This document shows, in pieces, positions 47,491 to 54,543 of a stretch of DNA of 64,000 bases (positions are counted from its first letter, which is position 1; each line of letters starts with the position of its first letter). The stretch spans positions 1-64,000 of the forward strand of contig CAYWGD010000029.1 of NCBI GenBank assembly GCA_964457335.1, in the 5' to 3' direction. The DNA is from CAJBVW01 sp964457335 (GTDB taxonomy: Bacteria > Myxococcota_A > UBA796 > SXON01). The notes beneath the pieces are model-generated. The model worked only from the letters and a program-made list of their open reading frames with translations. It did no database searches and was not told the origin of the DNA. The position numbers and the translations under genes were made by a program.

Positions 47491-49278
47491 GTGTACTTCC
47501 TGATGCTCCTCGTCCCGTTCGCGGCCGCGTTGGCCGCCACTCCGCCCTCGCTGGAAACCCCCGTCTCGTCGGGTATGCGAAGCAAGAAGGACGTCGGCGT
47601 GGTCATCGCCGTCGAGGACTTCGCCACGCTCCCCGACGCCGTCGGCGCGAAGAAGGACGGCGCCGCCATTCGCGGCTGGCTGGCCGCGACGCGCGGGGTC
47701 GACGAGAAGCGGATCTCCGTCCTGGAAGACGCGACAGCCGCCAGCGCGCGCACGGCGATCAGCCGCGCGGCCCGCGAGGCGAAGCGCGCCTCCACCCTGT
47801 GGATCTACTGGGCCGGCCACGGCGCCTGGCTCGACGGGAAGCGGGTGCTGCTCGGCGCGGACGCCGATCCGGCCGCGCTCGGAGACGCCGCGCTCCAGCT
47901 CGACGACGTGATCGAGCTCGCCGAGGACTCCAAGGCGAAGCAGGTCGTGATCGTGCTCGACGTGGGCTTCGGCGGGCGCGGGCGCGACGGGGAGACGTTG
48001 TTCCCGCCGCCCGAGACCGTGCCGCCGCTCCCGACCCGCACGGACGCCAGGGTGAGCGTGTGGAGCGGCACCACCGGCGCCGAGCCCGCGTACCGCTACC
48101 CCGCGAATGACCACGGGCTGTTCAGCTACCTCGTGGTCGGCGCGCTGCGCGGCTGGGCGGACGGGCAGATCGGCTCGCCCGCGGACGGCGTGGTGAGCCT
48201 CCAGGAGGCCCAGGGCTACGTGGCCCGCGTCGTCCGCCAGCTCGGCGGCGGCGAGCAGAAGCCCGGCAAGGACACCCGCGCGGACGTGACCGCCTGGACC
48301 CTCGCGGCGGGGGCCTTGGAGGCGGGCCCGTCCAAGGAGGATCTCGCGGCGCTCGCGCTGACCGAGAAGGCCCGGCGCGTGCGCAAGGCCGAGGAGGCGC
48401 TGCTCACGGTCGCCAAGGCCGAGTGGGAGGCCCTCGCCCCCACCACGACCGCCGCCACGCCCGAGGCCGAGGCGGCGCTCAAGGCCTTCCTCGTGAAGTA
48501 CGACGCCGCCACCGTGCCGGTCGACGGCGCCCAGGTGGCCGTGGCCGTGCCGTATGTCGCGGAGGCGCGCGCGAAGCTCGACGAGTTCGCCCGCGCCGCC
48601 GCGAAGAAGAACAAGAAGAAGAAGAAGGTGAAGCGGAAGAGCGCGAGGTCCACGGCACCGCCGCCGCCGCCGGTCGCGACGGCCGCGTGCCAGGACCTCC
48701 TCCCGCTCGAGCCGAAGGCCATCACCGGCGAGCTCACGCCGGACCTCGTCGCCTGCCTGGAGAGCCGCATCGGCGAGGAGCCGCTCCTCACCACGAAGGA
48801 CAAGCTCTCGCGCATGCTGATGGTCAACGCGGACTCGAAGGGGGACATGGCGGAGTGGACGCGGCTCGCGGCCCGCCACCTCGAGGACTTCGACCGCTCG
48901 GATCCCGACCTCTGCTTCAAGTTCGCCCTCGTCCTCTCCCGCGGCGACATCGAGGACGCCGAGCTCGTGCTCAAGTGGTCGGACTACGCGCTCGAGAACA
49001 AGCACGTGTGGGACGGCCCCACGTACATGTCGCGCGTCTACAACCTCCTCCGGCTCAAGGCGGAGACGGCCACGCGCATCTGGCACGACGCCGAGGACGA
49101 CTTCATCGAGGAGCGCACCGAGGAGAACGAGGTGGCGGCCGAGCAGGCCCGCGGCTTCGCCAAGGACGTCGCCCGCGAGTGGCTCGACTACGCCCGGACC
49201 AGCGCGCAGCCCGTGGATCGCGCGTTCGTCCTGTGCGAAAGCGCGTCCGGGAACCCCGCGTTCTGCAAGGAAGGCTGA
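47491..49278 (+). CDS. Secreted caspase-like (C14) protein lacking the catalytic Cys
   Basis: A 595-residue protein with an N-terminal signal (VYFLMLLVPFAAALAATPP) and a caspase-like fold in about residues 25-270. The catalytic-His segment IYWAGHGAWLDGKRVLLGAD is intact, but the strand that should end Asp-x-Cys reads VIVLDVGFGGRGRDGE, with Gly in place of Cys, followed by the usual DHGLFSYLVVGALRG. It should therefore not cleave. The rest is helical, with a Lys-rich run (KKNKKKKKVKRK) near residue 380 and a Cys-containing helical C-terminus (CQDLLPLEP; CLESRIGEEP). The start at GTG 47491 lacks a clear ribosome site. Confidence 0.82.
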   Translation: MYFLMLLVPFAAALAATPPSLETPVSSGMRSKKDVGVVIAVEDFATLPDAVGAKKDGAAIRGWLAATRGVDEKRISVLEDATAASARTAISRAAREAKRASTLWIYWAGHGAWLDGKRVLLGADADPAALGDAALQLDDVIELAEDSKAKQVVIVLDVGFGGRGRDGETLFPPPETVPPLPTRTDARVSVWSGTTGAEPAYRYPANDHGLFSYLVVGALRGWADGQIGSPADGVVSLQEAQGYVARVVRQLGGGEQKPGKDTRADVTAWTLAAGALEAGPSKEDLAALALTEKARRVRKAEEALLTVAKAEWEALAPTTTAATPEAEAALKAFLVKYDAATVPVDGAQVAVAVPYVAEARAKLDEFARAAAKKNKKKKKVKRKSARSTAPPPPPVATAACQDLLPLEPKAITGELTPDLVACLESRIGEEPLLTTKDKLSRMLMVNADSKGDMAEWTRLAARHLEDFDRSDPDLCFKFALVLSRGDIEDAELVLKWSDYALENKHVWDGPTYMSRVYNLLRLKAETATRIWHDAEDDFIEERTEENEVAAEQARGFAKDVAREWLDYARTSAQPVDRAFVLCESASGNPAFCKEG

Positions 49279-49334
49279 CCCGCCGCGGGGCGTGACGCGC
49301 GTCCGCGCGCGGCGCCGGGTTATCCCCGGCCCCC

Positions 49335-50693
49335 ATGCCTCGCGTGTACATCAAGACCTTCGGCTGTCAGATGAACGAGTACGACAGCGGGAAGATGCGC
49401 GCCCAGCTCGGTCCGGCCGGCTTCGTGCCCACCGACGAGCTCGACGACGCCGACCTCGTCATCGTCAACACCTGCTCGATCCGCGAGAAGCCCGAGCAGA
49501 AGTTGCACAGCTTCCTCGGCCGCATCCTCCCGCAGAAGCGCGTGCGCCCGGTCACCGTCGCGGTCGCCGGCTGCGTCGCGCAGATGGACGGCGAGCGCAT
49601 CTTCAAGAAGTACCCGGCGGTCGACCTCGTGTTCGGGCCGGACGCGGTGGCGAAGATCCGCGAGATGGTCGACGCCGCGCGCACCCAGCGCGTGCTCGAC
49701 ACCGAGTTCTTCGCCGCGGACGGCTACCCCTTCCCCTCCGACCTCGATCCCGACGCCGTCGGGAAGGTCGGCGCGTTCGTCACCATCCAGAAGGGCTGCG
49801 ACAACAAGTGCACCTTCTGCATCGTGCCCTCCACGCGCGGGGACGAGGTGAGCCGGCCCGCGGACCAGATCCTCGCCGAGGTCGAGGGGCTCGTGGCCCG
49901 GGGCGTCCGCGAGATCACGCTCATCGGCCAGAACGTGAACTCCTACGGGCTCAAGGTCCCGGGGATGCCGACGTTCGCCGAGCTCCTCCGGGCCGTGCAC
50001 GCGATCGACGGCGTCGAGGTCATCCGCTACACGACCTCCCACCCCCGCGACATGGGCGACGACGTGGTCGCCTGCTACGCCGAGCTCCCGAAGCTCGCGT
50101 CGCACCTGCACCTCCCGGTGCAGAGCGGCTCCGACCGCGTGTTGAGGCGCATGAAGCGCTTCTACACCCGCGCGCGCTACCTCGAGGTCGTGCGGAAGCT
50201 GCGCGACGCGCGGCCCGATCTCGTCCTCACCACCGACGTGATCGCCGGCTTCCCGGGCGAGACGGACGCCGACTTCGAGGAGACGATGTCGCTGCTCGAC
50301 GAGGTGCGCTTCCACGGCTCGTTCAGCTTCAAGTACTCGCCCCGCCCCGGCACGCCCGCGCTGCGTCTCCTCGACGACGCGGTGCCGGACGAGGTCGCCC
50401 AGGAGCGGCTGGAGCGCTTCCAGGCGCGCCAGCGCACCATCCAGCTCGAGGAGCACGCCCGGCTGGTCGGCGCCACGGCGCGGGTGCTGGTGGAGGGCCC
50501 GTCCGCGCACGACGAGGGCGTCGTCTGCGGGCGCACGAGCACCTTCAAGATGGTGAACTTCCCGGGGGACCCGGCCCTCGTCGGCCAGTGGGTCGACGTG
50601 CGGGTGACGCGGGGCTTCGCCAACACGCTCCGCGGCGAGCGCGTCGATCAGAGCTCGCCGGACGCCGCCATGCCGATCAACACGGCGAAGTAG
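49335..50693 (+). CDS. miaB: tRNA-i6A37 methylthiotransferase MiaB
   Basis: A 452-residue radical-SAM enzyme that adds a methylthio group to i6A37 of tRNAs. The N-terminal UPF0004 domain has the cluster cysteines in FGCQMNEYDSG, VNTCSIREKPEQKLHS and VAGCVAQMDGE. The radical-SAM motif is KGCDNKCTFCIVPSTRGDE (CxxxCxxC). The C-terminal TRAM domain covers about residues 375-440. The TCSIREK form and length are typical of MiaB rather than MtaB or RimO. ATG at 49335 fits the conserved N-terminus. The end overlaps the leftward gene at 50648-51001 by 46 bases. Confidence 0.95.
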   Translation: MPRVYIKTFGCQMNEYDSGKMRAQLGPAGFVPTDELDDADLVIVNTCSIREKPEQKLHSFLGRILPQKRVRPVTVAVAGCVAQMDGERIFKKYPAVDLVFGPDAVAKIREMVDAARTQRVLDTEFFAADGYPFPSDLDPDAVGKVGAFVTIQKGCDNKCTFCIVPSTRGDEVSRPADQILAEVEGLVARGVREITLIGQNVNSYGLKVPGMPTFAELLRAVHAIDGVEVIRYTTSHPRDMGDDVVACYAELPKLASHLHLPVQSGSDRVLRRMKRFYTRARYLEVVRKLRDARPDLVLTTDVIAGFPGETDADFEETMSLLDEVRFHGSFSFKYSPRPGTPALRLLDDAVPDEVAQERLERFQARQRTIQLEEHARLVGATARVLVEGPSAHDEGVVCGRTSTFKMVNFPGDPALVGQWVDVRVTRGFANTLRGERVDQSSPDAAMPINTAK

Positions 50694-51001
50694 ATCAGGT
50701 AGACGAGGAAGAGGCCGACGTAGAGCAGCGACAGGGTGAGGCCGATGCCGCCCGACACGAGGCCCGCGTTCGCGGCGGCCTCGAGGCCCGGCCCGCGCGT
50801 GCTCGGGCTCGACCGCGCGCGCACCCCGTACCAGAGCGCCATCCCGGACAGGGGCAGCGCCAGGAACCAGGGCAGGTAGCAGAGGCAGGGCCCGAACGCG
50901 CCGAGCGCGAGCGCGGCCACGCCGCTCCAGAGCGCGAGGACGGCGTCGCCGGGCCCGTCGGCCGGGGTGGCCTCCGGGAAGCCGTAGGGGTCGGACGCCA
51001 T
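50648..51001 (-). CDS. Small membrane protein (DUF4190-like layout)
   Basis: A 117-residue protein with a Pro/Gly-rich N-terminus (MASDPYGFPEATPADGPGDA) and three hydrophobic segments (about residues 21-57 and 84-113). The layout, with a cytoplasmic tail then GMALWYGVRARSS and a long C-terminal hydrophobic region, recalls DUF4190-type membrane proteins, but the similarity is weak. It overlaps the end of miaB on the opposite strand by 46 bases, so its last residues are antisense to the miaB C-terminus. It lies ten bases after the stop of the secreted-protein gene on the same strand and is probably co-transcribed. Confidence 0.72.
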   Translation of the reverse strand: MASDPYGFPEATPADGPGDAVLALWSGVAALALGAFGPCLCYLPWFLALPLSGMALWYGVRARSSPSTRGPGLEAAANAGLVSGGIGLTLSLLYVGLFLVYLIYFAVLIGMAASGEL

Positions 51002-51011
51002 CCGGCTGCGA

Positions 51012-51659
51012 TCAGAGCTTGTAGTTGACCGAGCGCGTGAAGAGCAGCGTGGGCTTCGCCGCGGAGGACGCCGCCTTGCCGACCTTCACCTCGATCACGC
51101 CCGCGGTCGCCGGGACCGGCGTGAACACGCGGAAGAACTGGATCGACGGGCCCTTGTCGGCGATCGCGTCGCGGGTGACCTGCATGCGCTGCTCGGCGAC
51201 CTTCTTGCCGTCGGCGTAGGTCTCGGCGACGAGCCAGTAGGCCACGCCGTCGAACTCCGCGCGGCTGCGCGCGTAGAGCACGGGGACCTCGATGACGACG
51301 GCGTCCTTGTCGGCGATCACCACCTGGGGCGCCCAGTTGTCACCGAGGATGTCCTTGCCGACCGGGTCGACGGGCATCTTGGTGCTGGAGCCCACGGACG
51401 AGCGGGGGTCGACGAACGCGGACAGGTCTTTCTCCTTGTCCTCCTCCTCCGGCTTCGCGGAGGTGAAGGTGGGGATGTCCATGTCGTCGTCCGAGTCCTT
51501 GAAGGAGCCCGCGTCGGGGATATCCGAGTTCTTCGACTTGCTGGAGTTGTCCTTGAAGAGCTCGTCCTCCTCGTCGACGACCGCCGGGGCGTCGGCGGGA
51601 TCGTCGGCGAGGGCGGGACCGGCACCGAGCACGAGGGAGAGCAGGAGAGCGTGGCGCAA
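51012..51659 (-). CDS. Secreted protein of unknown function
   Basis: A 215-residue protein with a signal peptide (MRHALLLSLVLGAGPALADD, cleaved after ALA). An acidic, Ser/Asp/Lys-rich region (residues 20-80; NSSKSKNSDIPDAGSFKDSD) is followed by a beta-rich domain with IEVPVLYARSRAEFDGVAYW and AEQRMQVTRDAI. No Cys. No family is recognised; the acidic region might bind metal. It starts at TTG 51657-51659 with GGAG six bases before it. It is divergent from the ABC transporter permease gene. Confidence 0.75.
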   Translation of the reverse strand: MRHALLLSLVLGAGPALADDPADAPAVVDEEDELFKDNSSKSKNSDIPDAGSFKDSDDDMDIPTFTSAKPEEEDKEKDLSAFVDPRSSVGSSTKMPVDPVGKDILGDNWAPQVVIADKDAVVIEVPVLYARSRAEFDGVAYWLVAETYADGKKVAEQRMQVTRDAIADKGPSIQFFRVFTPVPATAGVIEVKVGKAASSAAKPTLLFTRSVNYKL

Positions 51660-51821
51660 TTGGGACTCCGTGTACGGGCGGTACGGGCGGACGGGGTCGA
51701 TCGGCTCGGAGGGGAGGCCGCAGCCGGCAACACTGTAGACGAGGTGTGCGGAATGTCAAACCAAAGCGCGGCCGTGTCCTTCCCTCGCGGGAGCGCGGGC
51801 GGAGGGGTAGATTCCCGCCCC

Positions 51822-53150
51822 ATGGTCGCCAACCCGTACCGGGTCGCGGACCGCCGCCAACGCAGCGCCCGCCGCCGCGAGCAGGGCCTCCCCGCCCGGC
51901 TCGCCGCCCTCGCCCCGCTCGCGGGTGCCATCGGCGCGGTGTGGCTCGCGCAGGATCTCTACGGCACACTCCTCGCCGGCGGCGAGGCCGCCTGGGTGGC
52001 CGGCTTCTCGGCGATCGCGAGCAGGGTGGGCCTCGTGATGGCCGCGCTCCTCGCCCTCTCCACCTACGACACGGTGGTCCGCGGGCCGGACCGCGGCGTG
52101 GTGGACCTCCACCCGCTCCTCCCCGGCGCCTGGCTGCGCGCGCGGACCGAGCTCCTCGTGCGCGATCGCGCGGGGTGGCTGCTCGTCGGCGCGGTCTTCC
52201 TCGCGCCGCTGTTTCCCCGGGTGGACGCGCTGCTGCTCGGCGCGCTGGTCGTCACCGGCGGGTGGGCGGCGGGCATCGGGGCCGGCCTCGGGGTGAACCT
52301 CGCGGCCCCCGGCCTCGCCCAGAAGCCCGCGCTCGCCGGGCTCTTCGACGCCATCCGCGGGCACAACCCGCGGCTCCAGGCCGCCCTCCTCTACGCGCCC
52401 GGCGTGGCGCTCGCGATCTCCGGCGCGGCCACGCTCGCCGCGTCCTGGGGCGCGAGCCGCGTGCTGCTCGGCGATCCCGGCGGCGCGGTAGGGCTCGCCG
52501 CGCCCTTCGTGGTCGCGGCCGGCGGGCTCGTCGTCGCCGCGCGCGCCGCCCCGGCGATGGCGGGCATCGGCGCCGTGCTCGGCGAGATCGAGGCCGCGTG
52601 GGCGCAGGCCGACACCGCCGAGGACGCGCGCGTCGTCTACCTGGAGTGGACCGTGCGGCTCGCCCCGGCGCCGCTCCGCCTCGGCCTCCTCAAGGACCTC
52701 CGCCACCTCTGGCGGGCCCATCGCGGCTGGGTGACCGGCTCCTGGGGCCTCGCGCTGCTCGCGGGCCTCGCCGGGTGGACCGACGCGCCCGACGGCCCCG
52801 AGCGCCTCGTGCGGGTCGGGGCCGCCGCGCTCGCCGCCTTCGGCTTCGTGGGCGTGCGGCTCGGCGCCTCCGATCCGCGCTGGCTCGACGAGATGCTCCC
52901 GCTGCCCGGCCGCCGCCCCGCGCGCGCCCTCGCGCTCTTCGCCTGCATGCAGGCCGTGATCCTCGTGGGGGGCCTCGCGCTCCTGATCCGGCAGGGCGCG
53001 GCGGCAGGGCCCGCCGTGCTCCGGCTCGAGGTGGTCGCGGTCGCGCTCGCGCTCGTGGCGGCCTGGGCCGGCGACGCGCTACGGAGCCGGGGAGGGCTCG
53101 TCTACCTCCCGGTGGCGCTGCTCCTCTGGTCGCTCGGAGGCGCGTCGTGA
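51822..53150 (+). CDS. ABC transporter permease-like membrane protein
   Basis: A 442-residue integral membrane protein with about ten hydrophobic segments and a basic N-terminus (ANPYRVADRRQRSARRREQG). It has no ATPase motif. The ABC ATPase gene begins within its stop codon (GTGA overlap), so it is almost certainly that protein's membrane partner, in the style of ABC-2 exporters. No family signature was recognised, so the call rests on topology and context. ATG at 51822 follows a short Gly-rich upstream stretch with a weak GGAGG (51801-51805), 16 bases away. Confidence 0.75.
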   Translation: MVANPYRVADRRQRSARRREQGLPARLAALAPLAGAIGAVWLAQDLYGTLLAGGEAAWVAGFSAIASRVGLVMAALLALSTYDTVVRGPDRGVVDLHPLLPGAWLRARTELLVRDRAGWLLVGAVFLAPLFPRVDALLLGALVVTGGWAAGIGAGLGVNLAAPGLAQKPALAGLFDAIRGHNPRLQAALLYAPGVALAISGAATLAASWGASRVLLGDPGGAVGLAAPFVVAAGGLVVAARAAPAMAGIGAVLGEIEAAWAQADTAEDARVVYLEWTVRLAPAPLRLGLLKDLRHLWRAHRGWVTGSWGLALLAGLAGWTDAPDGPERLVRVGAAALAAFGFVGVRLGASDPRWLDEMLPLPGRRPARALALFACMQAVILVGGLALLIRQGAAAGPAVLRLEVVAVALALVAAWAGDALRSRGGLVYLPVALLLWSLGGAS

Positions 53151-53863
53151 TCGAGCTCGTGGGCGTGCGGAAGGTGTACGGACGGACGGTCGCGGTCGAC
53201 CGCATCGACCTGACCATCGGGGCCGGCGAGCTCGTCGGGCTCATCGGCCACAACGGCGCGGGCAAGTCCACGCTGCTCAAGATGCTCGCGGGCCAGCTCC
53301 TCCCCACCGAGGGCACCGTGCGCGTCGGCGGCGTGGACGTGCGCGCGGATCCCGCCGGCGCGCGGCACCAGCTCGGGTTCGTGCCCGAGGAGCCGGCGCT
53401 CTACGACTACCTGACCGCCCGGGAGTTCCTCGAGCTCGTGGTCGCGCTGCGCGGGCGCGGCGACATCGACGCCGCCCTGGAGATGACCGGGCTCGGCGAC
53501 GACGCGGACCGCCTCATCCGCGAGTACTCCCAGGGCATGCGCCGCAAGACCGCGCTCGCCGCGGCCGTCGTGGCGAAGCCGCCGGTCGTCGTGCTCGACG
53601 AGGCGCTCAACGGCCTCGACCCGCCCAGCGCGGCGCGCGTGAAGGCCGCGCTCCGCCAGCTCTGCGACGAGGGCACGACCGTGCTCCTCTCCACCCACAT
53701 CCTCGAGACGATCGAGCGCGTCGCGGGCCGCGTGGTCATGCTCGCGCGGGGCCGCGTCGTGGCCGACGAGTCCACCGCCGCGATCGGCGCCGAGGGGCTC
53801 GAGCGCCTCTTCCTCCAGCGCATCGCGGAGACGGCGCCCGTCCCGAGCGTCGCGGGTCGATGA
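53147..53863 (+). CDS. ABC transporter ATP-binding protein
   Basis: A 238-residue ABC ATPase. Walker A is GLIGHNGAGKSTLLKMLAG, the Q-loop LGFVPEEPALYDYL, the signature EYSQGMRRKTALAAAV (SQGMR, the form of exporter-type ABC-2 ATPases), Walker B PPVVVLDEALNGLDP and the His loop LLSTHILETIERV. Its C-terminus is short. The GTG start overlaps the permease stop by four bases, and its stop overlaps the redoxin-like gene by four bases (ATGA), so the three form one operon. It energises export of an unknown substrate together with the upstream membrane protein. Confidence 0.93.
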   Translation: MIELVGVRKVYGRTVAVDRIDLTIGAGELVGLIGHNGAGKSTLLKMLAGQLLPTEGTVRVGGVDVRADPAGARHQLGFVPEEPALYDYLTAREFLELVVALRGRGDIDAALEMTGLGDDADRLIREYSQGMRRKTALAAAVVAKPPVVVLDEALNGLDPPSAARVKAALRQLCDEGTTVLLSTHILETIERVAGRVVMLARGRVVADESTAAIGAEGLERLFLQRIAETAPVPSVAGR

Positions 53864-54429
53864 CGCTCCTGCTCCTCCTCGCGGCCTGCGATCGACCGAC
53901 ACGCGCGGACTACGAGCGCCTGGAGAAGCGCGTCGAGGCGCTGGAAGCACGCGCGCGGGAGGAGCAGGCGGCGGCGCGCGCGGCCGCGGCGCCCCCGGCG
54001 GTCGACGACCGGGAGTCGAAGGCACGCCGGATGCTCGCCGAGCTCCAGCTCATCGGGCGTCCGGCGCCCCCGCTCGTGATCGACACCTGGGCGCAGGGCC
54101 GCGCGTCGCTCGACCCCGACGACACCGCGCTCGTCGTGTTCTTCGAGCCGACACACCCCGACGCGGCGGCGGGCCTCGCGAAGGTGCGGGACCTCGCGCG
54201 CGACCGGAGCGGCCTCGAGCTCATCGGCGTCGGGCGCGGCGAGGGCGTCGAGGGCTGGCTCCACGACAACCGGATCGGCTTTCCGGTGGGCCTCGACCGC
54301 GACGGCTCCGTGGCGGAAGCATGGCACCGCTCGGCCCCCGTGAGCGCGGCGCTCGTCAAGAAGGGCACGGTCGTCTGGACGGGCACCACCGCCGGATTCG
54401 GCGAGGAAGTCCTGGACAAGCATCTCTGA
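53860..54429 (+). CDS. Redoxin-like lipoprotein without CxxC
   Basis: A 189-residue lipoprotein: signal MTLLLLLAACDRPTRADYER with a lipobox, a coiled coil (LEKRVEALEARAREEQAA, residues 20-45), and a TlpA/AhpC-type thioredoxin fold (LIGRPAPPLVIDTWAQGR; ALVVFFEPTHPDAAAGLAKV; GFPVGLDRDGSVAEAWHRSA). The place of the active CxxC is taken by PTHPDA, so it has no redox Cys; the only Cys is the lipid anchor. It may have a structural or chaperone-like role with the ABC pair, whose operon it ends. The coiled coil suggests it is an oligomer. Confidence 0.78.
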   Translation: MTLLLLLAACDRPTRADYERLEKRVEALEARAREEQAAARAAAAPPAVDDRESKARRMLAELQLIGRPAPPLVIDTWAQGRASLDPDDTALVVFFEPTHPDAAAGLAKVRDLARDRSGLELIGVGRGEGVEGWLHDNRIGFPVGLDRDGSVAEAWHRSAPVSAALVKKGTVVWTGTTAGFGEEVLDKHL

Positions 54430-54453
54430 CCCGGCCGCGCGACGGGCATTTTT

Positions 54454-54477
54454 CGGGGAGCGCCCCCCTGCTCCCCG
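54454..54477. other. Perfect 8-bp hairpin in the spacer after the ABC operon
   Basis: CGGGGAGC and GCTCCCCG flank an 8-base loop. A TTTTT tract lies just before it on the plus strand, the wrong side for a rightward terminator. It may stop transcription of the ABC operon by structure alone or belong to the acylase leader. Confidence 0.5.
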
Positions 54478-54543
54478 TGATTACATGAGCCTCGTCCCGA
54501 ACTCCGCCGATCGGTGGCACCCCTGCCCTGATGCGAGGAAACA

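Noticed and set aside
54446..54477. Terminator for the ABC operon
   Set aside because: The T tract is on the 5' side of the hairpin on the plus strand, so the classic arrangement is missing; recorded only as a hairpin.
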